From NCBI RefSeq assembly GCF_010645075.1, contig NZ_JAADZV010000007.1, forward strand, positions 1 through 64,000: 64,000 bases of DNA. The letters run 5' to 3'. The stretch comes from Flavobacterium limi. GTDB taxonomy: Bacteria; Bacteroidota; Bacteroidia; Flavobacteriales; Flavobacteriaceae. The first letter of the stretch is position 1. Each line of letters starts with the position of its first letter. The notes below the pieces were generated by a model. It was not told where the DNA came from and did no database searches. It saw only the letters and a list, made by a program, of their open reading frames with translations. This document shows positions 18,743 through 27,639 of the stretch, piece by piece. The position numbers were made by a program, and so were the translations under genes.

Positions 18743-20533
18743 ATGAAAAAAACACCTTTACATACTTTCCATATTCCGGTTATGGGGCTCGCTTATACTA
18801 TTGATAGCCCCATTCGTGTGGCGCAATATGGTATTTCTTCTGTGATTTCGATTGCCGATGATGATTTAATTGAGAAGATGCGTCATTTTTACAGTACTAA
18901 ATTCAATCTTCCGTATGAAGAAATAACCCAGAAATTCCATGATTATCGTGCCAAAAGAATTACGTCTTACCTGAATCTGGTTGATAAAATTGTAAAACAA
19001 AAATTTGAAAGTTTTAAAACCGAAATAGCAGAAAGCAAAACAGTATTAGAGAATTTCATATCGATGCTGCCTAATACTTCAGACATCAAAAAAGGTTTTC
19101 AGAATCTGCTTGAAGACGGAATTTCATTCAAGGAAAATATTCAAAATTACATCGAGTCACATCTTTTTCCCGGAGAAATTGACGTTAATATCATGACCAA
19201 ACTAGACAAAGATAATTTTGTCAAAAACGAACAGCTTCCAACAGAATTTAATGATGCTCATGCTGCTTTAAGAGGTTTTGCCAACAGCAATCTTGAATCT
19301 TCTGTGGTGCTTTCTGCCGGAATGAATCCCAGACTTTATAGTTATTTTGAGAATTTCAGTGATTTTTTTCCTGATGAAAATAATCAGCTTAGAAAAAAAA
19401 TCATTTTGAAAGTAAGCGATTTTCGATCAGCTATGATTCAGGGGAACTTTTTAGCAAAAAAAGGACTATGGGTTTCAGAATACCGTATCGAATCCGGTTT
19501 AAATTGTGGCGGACATGCCTTTGCTACTGAGGGGCTTTTATTGGGTGTGATTTTAGAAGAATTCAAGCAGAAGAAAGAACAATTAGTCCAATCGGCTTAT
19601 GACTTAATGATTAAAGCTTTACAGCTAAAGAACCTGCCTTTTCCTAAAAATCCTTTACCTCTGAAAATTACAGTCCAGGGCGGTGTTGGAACTGCAGAAG
19701 AACATGAATTTTTATTAGAAGAATACAATGTTGATTCGGTAGGCTGGGGTTCACCCTTTTTATTGGTTCCCGAAGCCACTTCTGTAGATCAGGCGACTCG
19801 AAATTTGCTGATCAATGCCAAAGAAAATGATTTTTACCTGAGTAATATTTCACCATTAGGAGTTCCTTTTAATACTTTGAGAGGAACAACCAATGAATTT
19901 TTAAAGCAAAAACGCATTCAGGAAAATAAAGCCGGAAGTTCCTGCCCAAAGAAGTTTTTAGCCTTGAGCAAAGAATACGATCCACACGGAATTTGTACAG
20001 CATCCAAAAAATATCAGGATATAAAACTGGAAGAATTAGAAAATATAAAAAATACTTTATCGATTCAGGAAATTGAAAAAAGTAAAATTAAAATAACTGA
20101 AAAATCATGTTTATGTGTTGGTTTAGCTAATGCTTCTTATCTTGAAAATGACATCCAAATAAAAGGACAGTCACAAGGAGTTGTTATTTGCCCCGGCCCT
20201 AATATGGCTTATTATGACCATGTAGTTTCTTTAAAAGAAATGATCCAGCATATTTACGGATATAAATCTATTTTACGAACTGCAGAACGTCCTTCTATTT
20301 TCATAAAGGAATTAAAGCTCTATATCGATTATTTTAGAAATGAGATTGAAAATATTTCTGAAATGACGGCTTCACAACTTAAAAAATGGAATGCTTTTAA
20401 AGCCAATCTTTTTGATGGAATAGCTTATTACCAGAATTTATTAGACTCAACACCCTATTTTAAAACACAGATGGACATAATAAAACAACAGCTTGAATTT
20501 TATAAAACAAGATTAACTGAAATTAAAATTTAA
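18743..20533 (+). CDS. Uncharacterised 596-residue cysteine-containing protein, possibly TIM-barrel
   Basis: No named function recognised. The N-terminal half is helical; near 311-321 the segment VQGGVGTAEEHE followed by DSVGWGSPFLLVPEA resembles the phosphate-binding end of FMN-type (nitronate monooxygenase-like) TIM barrels, including VAQYGISSVISIADDD-like beta-alpha pattern near the start. The C-terminal third contains conserved-looking cysteines: GSSCP (about 399), HGICTAS (about 415), KSCLCVG (about 454-457) and VVICPGP (about 483), which could bind an Fe-S cluster or zinc. No signal peptide. It is followed by a strong terminator. Confidence 0.6.
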   Translation: MKKTPLHTFHIPVMGLAYTIDSPIRVAQYGISSVISIADDDLIEKMRHFYSTKFNLPYEEITQKFHDYRAKRITSYLNLVDKIVKQKFESFKTEIAESKTVLENFISMLPNTSDIKKGFQNLLEDGISFKENIQNYIESHLFPGEIDVNIMTKLDKDNFVKNEQLPTEFNDAHAALRGFANSNLESSVVLSAGMNPRLYSYFENFSDFFPDENNQLRKKIILKVSDFRSAMIQGNFLAKKGLWVSEYRIESGLNCGGHAFATEGLLLGVILEEFKQKKEQLVQSAYDLMIKALQLKNLPFPKNPLPLKITVQGGVGTAEEHEFLLEEYNVDSVGWGSPFLLVPEATSVDQATRNLLINAKENDFYLSNISPLGVPFNTLRGTTNEFLKQKRIQENKAGSSCPKKFLALSKEYDPHGICTASKKYQDIKLEELENIKNTLSIQEIEKSKIKITEKSCLCVGLANASYLENDIQIKGQSQGVVICPGPNMAYYDHVVSLKEMIQHIYGYKSILRTAERPSIFIKELKLYIDYFRNEIENISEMTASQLKKWNAFKANLFDGIAYYQNLLDSTPYFKTQMDIIKQQLEFYKTRLTEIKI

Positions 20534-20538
20534 AAATC

Positions 20539-20570
20539 AAAACCCCGAACTCAATTTAATTCGGGGTTTT
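20539..20570 (+). terminator. Strong terminator
   Basis: The stem AAAACCCCGAA/TTCGGGGTTTT with a T-tract follows the 596-residue gene. It also lies 27 bases downstream of the convergent glycine-zipper gene, so it may act on both. Confidence 0.85.
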
Positions 20571-20596
20571 TACATTTTGCAAATTATATCAAAAAT

Positions 20597-21046
20597 CTAT
20601 TCTTTTTTCTTTTTACTGCCGTCAATAATAGCCCCTGTTCCGGCTCCTACTCCAGCTCCGGCCAAACCACCAATAATAGCACCTTCACCTTTTTTCTTAC
20701 TCACTGCAGCTCCGGTTATTGCTCCAACTCCAGCACCAATAACAGCACCTTTTGCTGTTGAACTCCAGCCTTTCTTTTTAGCAGGAGCAGCTGTAGTTGT
20801 TCCGTCTTGCTGATGTACTACCACCACTTTTTGAGCTTCTGCTTTCTGAGCCTCTGCCTTTGCTTTTTCTTTTTCTTCTTCCAGATTAGCCATTTCAGTT
20901 TTCATTGAATCAATGACTCTTTGTTTATTAATTTCAACTTTCATTGAATCAATACTGGCTTGTTTGGCTTTATCTATAGCCTCCTTATTTTGATTTTGAC
21001 AAGAAGCTAAAAGTATCGTTGCTAATAAAACATATAAGCCTTTCAT
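20597..21046 (-). CDS. Glycine-zipper lipoprotein (YMGG-like)
   Basis: 149 residues: lipoprotein signal with lipobox LLASC (Cys16), a Glu/Lys/Ala-rich helix (about 28-73, probable coiled coil), then a glycine-zipper domain with GAVIGAGVGAITGAAV and AIIGGLAGAGVGAGTGAII (about 99-143) and a lysine tail. Such proteins insert in or line the outer membrane; precise role unknown. The high-Gly/Ala coding generates a spurious Pro/Ala ORF on the other strand. Confidence 0.82.
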   Translation of the reverse strand: MKGLYVLLATILLASCQNQNKEAIDKAKQASIDSMKVEINKQRVIDSMKTEMANLEEEKEKAKAEAQKAEAQKVVVVHQQDGTTTAAPAKKKGWSSTAKGAVIGAGVGAITGAAVSKKKGEGAIIGGLAGAGVGAGTGAIIDGSKKKKE

Positions 21047-21156
21047 GATTGTAGTTTTTGAATTATACTCTACAAAGTACCGAAGATCTTGCTTGATTGT
21101 TATTACAAGATTTTTTAAAAAGTTTATAAAATTAAAAGTTTGCCATTTTAAAATTT

Positions 21157-22431
21157 TTATTTTCCTAAAATGCCCTTTTTCAGAATTTGTCCGAAATCAT
21201 ACATATCTTCAAAAGAACAATATAGTGGAACAGGTGCTAAACGAATTACATTTGGTTCACGCCAGTCCGTAATCACTCCGCTTTTCATCAAATAATCAAA
21301 TAAACTTCTTCCTTCTCCGTGTAAAAAAACAGACAATTGAGAAGCTCTTTCTTCAGGATTGGATGGTGTAATAATTTCGAAAGTACTATCAACTTCTTTG
21401 TCTATTTCGTGAAGAATAAATTCTAAATAAGAGGTAATTTTATCTCTTTTGGCGATTAAAGCGTCCATTCCGACTTCAGCAAACATTTCTACCGAAGCTA
21501 AATAAGGCGCTAAAGAAAGAACCGGAAGATTACTGATTTGCCAGCCGTCTGCGCCATGAACAGGATCAAATGTCGGTTCCATTTTAAAACGGCGTTCTTT
21601 GTTGTGTCCCCACCAGCCGGCAAACCTTGGCAAATCAGCATTGTGATGTTTTTCGTGAACAAAACAGCCAGAAGCATTTCCCGGCCCTGAATTCATGTAC
21701 TTATAACTACACCAGGCGGCAAAATCAACATTCCAGTCGTGAAGTTCTAATTTGATGTTTCCTGCTGCGTGTGCTAAATCCCATCCTACTTTGGCACCTG
21801 CTTTTTGTCCGGCGGCAGTAATGGTTTTAATATCAAAAACCTGCCCGGTATAATAATTTACACCTCCAATTAAAACTAAAGCCAGTTCATCACCCACTTC
21901 TTCGATTTTAGCTAAAACATCTTCCAGACGAATATTGTGTTCGCCTTCGCGGCGTTTAATTTCTACAATAGCCTCTTCGGGTTTATATCCATGAAAATGA
22001 ACCTGACTCTGAAACATATACTGATCAGAAGGGAAAGCTTTTTCTTCGCATATAATTTTATAACGGGTTGCTGTAGGCTGATAAAAAGACACCATCAATA
22101 AATGAAGATTTACTGTCAAAGTATTCATCACCGTAACTTCTGAAGGACGGGCACCAACAATTTTACTCAAAGGTTCAGGAAATCTCTCCTGATAATCCCA
22201 CCATGGTTTTTCAGCATAGAAATGACCTTCTACCGCAAGATCTGCCCAGTCATTCATTATTTCATCAATATAAGCTTTGGTTCTTTTGGGCTGTAATCCT
22301 AAAGAATTTCCCGTAAAATAAATAACCCGTTTGTCATTTACTTTAGGAAAAATAAACTGATCTTTATAATGATTCAGTACGTCTTCTACATCGAGTTGTT
22401 TTGCGAATTCGCGTGTATTTTGAAAAGTCAT
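21157..22431 (-). CDS. kynU: Kynureninase
   Basis: PLP enzyme that cleaves kynurenine or 3-hydroxykynurenine to (3-hydroxy)anthranilate plus alanine. The 424 residues carry FTGNSLGLQPKRTKAYIDE (39-57), the PLP-contacting WDLAHAAGN (217-225) and the Schiff-base lysine K244 in SYKYMNSGPG. Length agrees with bacterial KynU. It has its own transcription unit, separated from queA upstream by a terminator and an inverted repeat. The partner Kmo is at 11737-13080. Confidence 0.95.
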   Translation of the reverse strand: MTFQNTREFAKQLDVEDVLNHYKDQFIFPKVNDKRVIYFTGNSLGLQPKRTKAYIDEIMNDWADLAVEGHFYAEKPWWDYQERFPEPLSKIVGARPSEVTVMNTLTVNLHLLMVSFYQPTATRYKIICEEKAFPSDQYMFQSQVHFHGYKPEEAIVEIKRREGEHNIRLEDVLAKIEEVGDELALVLIGGVNYYTGQVFDIKTITAAGQKAGAKVGWDLAHAAGNIKLELHDWNVDFAAWCSYKYMNSGPGNASGCFVHEKHHNADLPRFAGWWGHNKERRFKMEPTFDPVHGADGWQISNLPVLSLAPYLASVEMFAEVGMDALIAKRDKITSYLEFILHEIDKEVDSTFEIITPSNPEERASQLSVFLHGEGRSLFDYLMKSGVITDWREPNVIRLAPVPLYCSFEDMYDFGQILKKGILGK

Positions 22432-22475
22432 TGTTTTTTGTTTTGATTGCTAAAATAACAAATTTTGTTTGTTTT

Positions 22476-22530
22476 GTTTCAAGTTCAGGTTTCAAGTTGC
22501 CGGCAGCACATGAAACCTGAAACTTGAAAC
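22476..22530. repeat. GTTTCAAGTTTCAGGTTTCA-type inverted repeat
   Basis: Left arm 22476-22494 and right arm 22511-22530 are inverse complements apart from one base of length, around a 16-base GC-richer loop. Repeats of this simple type are common between genes of flavobacteria. It lies between the queA terminator and kynU. Confidence 0.6.
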
Positions 22531-22546
22531 ATTTATAAAAACAAAA

Positions 22547-22574
22547 ACCCGACAAGTCTTGAAACTTGTCGGGT
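22547..22574 (-). terminator. queA terminator
   Basis: A perfect 10-bp stem ACCCGACAAG/CTTGTCGGGT with flanking A/T tracts, 22 bases after the queA stop codon. The same stem sequence, slightly shortened, is used at 54761-54792. Confidence 0.85.
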
Positions 22575-22596
22575 CTTTTTATATGATAAATTCTAA

Positions 22597-23646
22597 TTAT
22601 AGAATCAACATTGCATCTCCGTAAGAATAGAATTTGTATCCTTCTTTAATTGCTTCATCGTAAGCTTTTTTCATTAAATCATGTCCGCAAAAAGCAGAAA
22701 TCATCATTAATAATGTTGATTTTGGAGTATGGAAGTTTGTAATCATACAGTTAGCAATACTGAAATCGTGAGGAGGGAAAATGAATTTATTTGTCCAGCC
22801 TTCGTAAGGATTCAAAGTATTTGCAGAAGAAACAGAACTTTCAATTGCACGCATAGAAGTTGTTCCTACAGCACAAATACGTTTTTTCTTTGCTTTTCCT
22901 TCGTTTACAATATCACAAGCTTCCTGAGTTATGATTAATTCCTCAGAATCCATTTTATGTTTCGATAAATCTTCAACTTCAACCGGATTAAAAGTACCAA
23001 GACCAACGTGAAGTGTTACCTCAGCAAAATTTACTCCTTTGATTTCCAGTTTTTTCAAAAGGTGTTTTGAGAAGTGTAAACCTGCAGTTGGCGCTGCTAC
23101 AGCTCCTTCTTCTTTTGCATAAATAGTCTGGTATCTGTCTGCATCTTCCGGAGTTACCTCGCGGTTGATATATTTAGGAATTGGAGTTTCTCCAAGCTCT
23201 GTCAGTTTATTTCTGAATTCTTCATAAGAACCATCATATAAAAAACGTAAAGTTCTTCCGCGGGAAGTTGTGTTATCAATTACCTCAGCAACTAATGAAT
23301 CGTCATCACCAAAATATAGTTTGTTACCAATTCTGATTTTACGTGCCGGATCAACCAAAACGTCCCAAAGACGTTGTTCTGAATTTAACTCTCTCAACAA
23401 GAAAACTTCAATTCTTGCTCCGGTTTTTTCTTTATTCCCGTACAAACGTGCAGGGAAAACTTTTGTATTATTAAGAATTAAAACGTCTCCGTCATCAAAA
23501 TAATTGATAACATCTTTAAACATTTTATGTTCGATAGTGTTCTTTTTACGGTCAATTACCATTAAACGAGATTCATCTCTGTTTTCTGCCGGGAATTCCG
23601 CTAAAAGTTCTTTTGGTAAGTTGAAATTGAAGTGTGATAATTTCAT
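22597..23646 (-). CDS. queA: S-adenosylmethionine:tRNA ribosyltransferase-isomerase (QueA)
   Basis: Transfers and rearranges the ribose of SAM onto preQ1 in tRNA to form epoxyqueuosine. The 349 residues match the family from [21 protein letters not shown] at the start (family motif AxxPxxxRDxSRL) through [13 protein letters not shown] and [10 protein letters not shown] to the C-terminal [13 protein letters not shown] segment ([12 protein letters not shown]). It has its own promoter (23711-23742) and terminator, so is not co-transcribed with the neighbouring aroA. Confidence 0.95.
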   Translation of the reverse strand: MKLSHFNFNLPKELLAEFPAENRDESRLMVIDRKKNTIEHKMFKDVINYFDDGDVLILNNTKVFPARLYGNKEKTGARIEVFLLRELNSEQRLWDVLVDPARKIRIGNKLYFGDDDSLVAEVIDNTTSRGRTLRFLYDGSYEEFRNKLTELGETPIPKYINREVTPEDADRYQTIYAKEEGAVAAPTAGLHFSKHLLKKLEIKGVNFAEVTLHVGLGTFNPVEVEDLSKHKMDSEELIITQEACDIVNEGKAKKKRICAVGTTSMRAIESSVSSANTLNPYEGWTNKFIFPPHDFSIANCMITNFHTPKSTLLMMISAFCGHDLMKKAYDEAIKEGYKFYSYGDAMLIL

Positions 23647-23710
23647 ATTGGAATATAAGATTTTAAAATATCTATTTTAGATTTATGTACCTAAAAATTT
23701 AAATCGCCTG

Positions 23711-23742
23711 CAAATATACGATTGTGAGATAGGCGTTGTCAA
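23711..23742 (-). promoter_or_regulatory. queA promoter
   Basis: TTG (23742-23740), 21 bases, TATATTTG (23718-23711) on the minus strand, about 65 bases upstream of the queA start. Confidence 0.75.
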
Positions 23743-23812
23743 GTGTTTTGACGTTTATTTTCAAAAGTCGCTGATTTAGTGAGATTTCTGCAACATTAAA
23801 TAACGTTTTTTT

Positions 23813-23971
23813 TACCATATAAGTTCATTTAATTTGAATTCCTGAAAATTAGCGAGTGCTTTTATTTGGCTAAAGCCGAAAAACTAATCATAAAAAAAAC
23901 CTCCGGTTAAAACTGGAGGCTATTGAATTATGCTCATTTCATTTAAATGAACTTATATCACTTATATGGTT
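23813..23971. repeat. ACCATATAAG palindromic repeat, copy 1
   Basis: Left arm 23814-23833 (ACCATATAAGTTCATTTAAT) and right arm 23941-23970 are inverse complements, except that the left arm has lost 10 bases (TGATATAAGT) present in the right arm. The arms bracket a separate terminator hairpin (23900-23919). The same family occurs at 36677-36755 and 50701-50774, each time at gene 3' ends. Confidence 0.7.
23893..23921 (-). terminator. aroA terminator
   Basis: The stem CCTCCGGTT/AACTGGAGG (one wobble-type mismatch) is followed on the minus strand by a run of eight Ts. It lies inside the palindromic repeat, about 60 bases past the aroA stop. Confidence 0.8.
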
Positions 23972-23979
23972 AAAATTTT

Positions 23980-25203
23980 TTACAATTCTGATATTTCAAA
24001 GTTTAATTCTCTTAAATCATTCCAGAAATCCGGGTATGATTTTGAAACTACTTCGGCATCATCAATAATAATTGGTACTTTTAATGCTAAAGGTGCGAAT
24101 GCCATTGCCATACGATGATCGTTATAAGTAGCAATTCTCACATTATGATTAATGTTTTGAGAAGTATTTAAAGTTAAACTATCATTGGTAACAGAAATAT
24201 CTGCGCCCAATTTTGTCAATTCGATTTTTAAAGCTTCCAGGCGATCTGTTTCTTTAATTTTTAAGGTATGAAGCCCTGTTAAATGGCAACCAATTCCTAG
24301 GCCTAAACAAGTTACCACAATTGTTTGTGCGATATCAGGCGTATTATTCAGATCAAAATTTACTGTCTCTAATTTAAAATCAGGCTGTTTTACCAGCATC
24401 ATTTTATTTCCTTCGTAAGTAGTTTTGACACCCATTTTTTCATAAATAGAAACCAAAGCAGAATCTCCCTGCAAACTATTTTCTTTATAACTGCTCAAAG
24501 TTATGGATGCAGCGTCTGCCAAAGCAACCAGACTAAAGAAGTAAGAAGCCGAACTCCAGTCAGATTCTACGACCATTTCTTTTGAAACAACAGCTTCTTT
24601 TGGATACACTTTAATTACGTTTCCTTCAAAACTGGTTTGAATATCCAGATCATTCAGCAAAGCCAAAGTCATTTTAATATATGGAATTGATGTAATTTCT
24701 CCCTCTAAAGTTAATTCTAAACCATTCTCTAATTTTGAGGCTACTAATAAAAGAGCAGAAATATACTGACTGCTAACATTTGCCGCCAGACTTACTTTTG
24801 AAGCTGTTACTTTTTTTCCTTTAATTCTTATCGGTGGGTATCCTTCTTCTTTTTCATATGAAATTTCAACACCTAACTGCGTCAAAGCTTCAACCAAAAT
24901 TTTTATTGGGCGTTCCTGCATTCTGCCTGAACCTGTCATTACAACTTCGCGTCCTTCGTTTACAGCAAAATACGCTGTTAAAAAACGCATTGCTGTCCCC
25001 GCATGATGAATGTCTACAATCTCGTCATTACCGACAAGGGCTTTTTGCATTACTTCGCTATCATCAGAGTTGGAAGTATTAGCAAGGGTTATATTTGGAA
25101 AAAGCGCTTTTAAGAGCAATAAACGATTGGTTTCGCTTTTTGATCCTGTAACAGCAATCTGACCTTGTAAATTTTTATAATTGGTTTGAAGTAATAAATT
25201 CAT
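23980..25203 (-). CDS. aroA: 3-phosphoshikimate 1-carboxyvinyltransferase (EPSP synthase)
   Basis: Sixth step of the shikimate pathway: phosphoenolpyruvate plus shikimate-3-phosphate. The 407 residues contain the substrate-binding GSKSETNR (20-27, Lys22 and Arg27), HAGTAMRFLTA (the usual NAGTA/R loop), MQERPIKILV, DWSSASYFFSL, the catalytic KETDRLEALK and the end motif DHRMAMAFAP. It is slightly shorter than E. coli AroA (427). It is separated from the MazG-like gene by 133 bases of short repeats; DAHP synthase and the Phe/Tyr branch are at 36.7-41 kb. Confidence 0.95.
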   Translation of the reverse strand: MNLLLQTNYKNLQGQIAVTGSKSETNRLLLLKALFPNITLANTSNSDDSEVMQKALVGNDEIVDIHHAGTAMRFLTAYFAVNEGREVVMTGSGRMQERPIKILVEALTQLGVEISYEKEEGYPPIRIKGKKVTASKVSLAANVSSQYISALLLVASKLENGLELTLEGEITSIPYIKMTLALLNDLDIQTSFEGNVIKVYPKEAVVSKEMVVESDWSSASYFFSLVALADAASITLSSYKENSLQGDSALVSIYEKMGVKTTYEGNKMMLVKQPDFKLETVNFDLNNTPDIAQTIVVTCLGLGIGCHLTGLHTLKIKETDRLEALKIELTKLGADISVTNDSLTLNTSQNINHNVRIATYNDHRMAMAFAPLALKVPIIIDDAEVVSKSYPDFWNDLRELNFEISEL

Positions 25204-25228
25204 TTTTATAATTATAAGTTGTAATTAT

Positions 25229-25324
25229 GAATTATGAATGATTAAAAACGTAATTCAGACGCGCAATTTACCACTCCCTATTCATAATTCAAAATTCAAA
25301 ACTCATAATTCAAAACTTATGAGT
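25229..25324. repeat. Short AT-rich palindromes between mazG-like gene and aroA
   Basis: GAATTATGAAT (25229-25239) is the inverse of 25280-25290, and ACTCATAA/TTATGAGT (25301-25308/25317-25324) forms a second hairpin. They sit between two genes of the same direction and have no U-tract. Confidence 0.5.
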
Positions 25325-25336
25325 GATATTTCACAA

Positions 25337-25663
25337 TTATTTCAGTTTATCATTGTTTTTGTGACGATCTTTATCCCTAACCGATTTTAAATCCATTTTT
25401 TTATCAAAAGCTGCCTGTAAATCGATACCTGTTTGATTGGCCAGACATAAAACCACAAAAACAACATCAGCAAGTTCTTCGCCCAAATCTTTGTTTTTAT
25501 CACTTTCTTTTTCAGATTGTTCTCCGTATCTGCGGGCAATAATCCGGGCCACTTCACCTACTTCTTCTGTAAGCTGGGCCATATTGGTTAACTCATTAAA
25601 ATAGCGTACACCATGCTCTTTTATCCAGGTGTCAACATCCAATTGTGCATTTTTCAAATCCAT
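25337..25663 (-). CDS. MazG-like nucleotide pyrophosphohydrolase
   Basis: All-alpha NTP pyrophosphatase of the MazG/dCTPase type (108 residues): ExxE in LTEEVGEVAR (E34, E37) and ExxD in EELADVVF (E63, D66), which bind Mg2+. Probably removes non-canonical or excess NTPs. It begins two bases after the stop of the last DUF3857 gene and is likely co-transcribed with it. Confidence 0.87.
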   Translation of the reverse strand: MDLKNAQLDVDTWIKEHGVRYFNELTNMAQLTEEVGEVARIIARRYGEQSEKESDKNKDLGEELADVVFVVLCLANQTGIDLQAAFDKKMDLKSVRDKDRHKNNDKLK

Positions 25664-25665
25664 CG

Positions 25666-27636
25666 TTAAATTTTTTTAAGAACAATTTTCTCATTTTGAC
25701 TGACGATTATCTTCTGAAAAAACTCTTTCAGCATCTCATAATCTTCTGCTGCAAAAATAGGTTTGTTTATTTCTTTTATAACCTGAATCATGATTTTATT
25801 TTCATTAGAAGCTGCATTCATCAAGAAGGATGCTTCTTTATTTTCAAGCGAAATTCTTTTAGGCTTAGGTAAAGATTCTACTACATAGCCTTCCGGCATT
25901 TCAAAAGAAATATTATATACATACTGATGTGGATAGCCAAAATAAATAGATGCTTGTCTTTGCTCCTGTACAAATGGGTTCGTAGTGTCTGTATAAAAAA
26001 GTAATGGTCTTAAATATATTTTACCATTTATGATATCATATGGACTATTTAATGTAAAACTAAAGTTTTCAATAACTGGTTTTGATAAATCCTCTTTTTT
26101 GTTTTCTATTGTATACTCTTCGACTTCACTTTTATTCAAATCATTTTCTAATTTCTCAAGGTAAGAATCTTCGCTTTTGCCTGAATTTATTTCCCGAAAA
26201 TTAAAAGCGGAATAATCTGATCTCTTTATTCTCAACTGACCCTCAATTTTTTTTAAAGCAGGATTTATAACTGCAGTTAAGTTATAGTTGTCTTTGGATA
26301 GCACAGAAGTAATCATTTCGACTTCTTCTGATGAACCATCTTCTTTGATAAGTCTTCCTTTCCAGTTTAAAAGATTTAACGGCAACACATTTGGCGCTGT
26401 AAGCTTATTTGTTGCATCAAGTAATATTTTCTTTCCGCCAATTTCAGCCTCGGCAATGACATAATTAAAAACAGTTCGGTTTGGAAAAACAGGCGTACCA
26501 TTTTCTAGTGTACTTACTAGAACCGGATCTGCATTGATCCCGGCATTTTTGAGCATTGCAATCAGAATGAAATTTATTTCAGCAACATTACCGGTTTTGG
26601 TTTCGTAAGCTTTTTTAACGCCTTTGTCCACATAATAGCCCTTTTCCTTGTTCCAGTTCATTTTATTCTGCACAAACTTAAAAATTACATTTAGGCGTTC
26701 TTCATGAGAATCTACATTTTGTAATAGCGCTTTTAAATCATTTAAAAAATAATCCTTTAGTTTGAGCTCCTCTCCGAAATCTTTATTTTTATAAATCGTA
26801 GTTGCAACACCTTCCCATGTGTTTGTATAGTCTACAACCGGCATATCAGGAAATCTTTTTCTTTCTAACTCGTTTTGTATCGAACCCCTGTAGTTTTCTA
26901 TATTATCAACAAATTTTTCATTTCTGAGTGCAGGAATACCCTGAAAGGTATAAAGACTATTAATCTCTTTATAACCACTTGCATATACCTGCCTGCTGTC
27001 AACAAGTTCAGCACTAGTATGAATTTTTGTAGATCCTATCAGTAATGTCTTATAAAGAAAGAACTCCGGAATTTCAGTTTTGTATTCAAAAAAATTAACT
27101 GGTATATCATATTGAAAATCAAAATCAGGAAGCCTGACAATATTTTCTGACCTCAGGATATATTTAAACTCTATAACGGAGCCTGCTTTTACGTTCGGCA
27201 GCGTTATCGTTTCCTGATTCCAGTATTTGTTTATTTTATTCTTAAAATGTCCTTCGCTGTCTAATTTCGTTTTTATAATTGTTCCGTTTTCCAAATTATA
27301 GGTCACAGCGTTTGAAAATTTAACGCTGTCATCACCCAGGTTTTCATATCCTACATAATAGGAAACTTTTTGATTTGCCCAGCTTAAACCTTCAGTCTTG
27401 TAAATTTTTATTCTGAATTCATATACATTATTAGCCGTAAAACCTCTCTCGGACGAATAGGTAAAAAAAGTTTTTCCCCGTTTAAATAAAATTGCTGCTG
27501 CTGCAGCAGTATCTTTTGGATGTACCTTTTCTTCTAATTCAGCAACCGTTACTTTTCCTAACTCGTAATTTTGAGCTTTGACAGCAATAGAAGTAAGAAT
27601 TACAACTATTGAAATAATTGTCGTCTGCAATTTCAT
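25666..27636 (-). CDS. DUF3857 protein with degenerate transglutaminase domain (third of three)
   Basis: 656 residues: signal peptide (1-21, ending AQ), DUF3857 beta domain (about 55-240), a transglutaminase-like region (about 305-410) and a C-terminal DUF3858-like beta domain. At the catalytic position TGNVAEIN has Val351 where active relatives have Cys, and NYVIAEAE has Tyr392 in place of His; only Asp407 remains. It should therefore be a non-catalytic, probably periplasmic, binding module. The upstream gene is a close paralogue, three bases away. Confidence 0.85.
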   Translation of the reverse strand: MKLQTTIISIVVILTSIAVKAQNYELGKVTVAELEEKVHPKDTAAAAAILFKRGKTFFTYSSERGFTANNVYEFRIKIYKTEGLSWANQKVSYYVGYENLGDDSVKFSNAVTYNLENGTIIKTKLDSEGHFKNKINKYWNQETITLPNVKAGSVIEFKYILRSENIVRLPDFDFQYDIPVNFFEYKTEIPEFFLYKTLLIGSTKIHTSAELVDSRQVYASGYKEINSLYTFQGIPALRNEKFVDNIENYRGSIQNELERKRFPDMPVVDYTNTWEGVATTIYKNKDFGEELKLKDYFLNDLKALLQNVDSHEERLNVIFKFVQNKMNWNKEKGYYVDKGVKKAYETKTGNVAEINFILIAMLKNAGINADPVLVSTLENGTPVFPNRTVFNYVIAEAEIGGKKILLDATNKLTAPNVLPLNLLNWKGRLIKEDGSSEEVEMITSVLSKDNYNLTAVINPALKKIEGQLRIKRSDYSAFNFREINSGKSEDSYLEKLENDLNKSEVEEYTIENKKEDLSKPVIENFSFTLNSPYDIINGKIYLRPLLFYTDTTNPFVQEQRQASIYFGYPHQYVYNISFEMPEGYVVESLPKPKRISLENKEASFLMNAASNENKIMIQVIKEINKPIFAAEDYEMLKEFFQKIIVSQNEKIVLKKI

Positions 27637-27639
27637 TTT

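Noticed and set aside
20577..20813. Pro/Ala-rich plus-strand ORF
   Set aside because: It is the opposite strand of the glycine-zipper lipoprotein; Gly codons read backwards give Pro/Ala.
22597..23979. preQ1 riboswitch before queA or queE
   Set aside because: The spacers contain promoters and repeats but no preQ1-I/II like short pseudoknot sequence with the C-rich/A-rich consensus.
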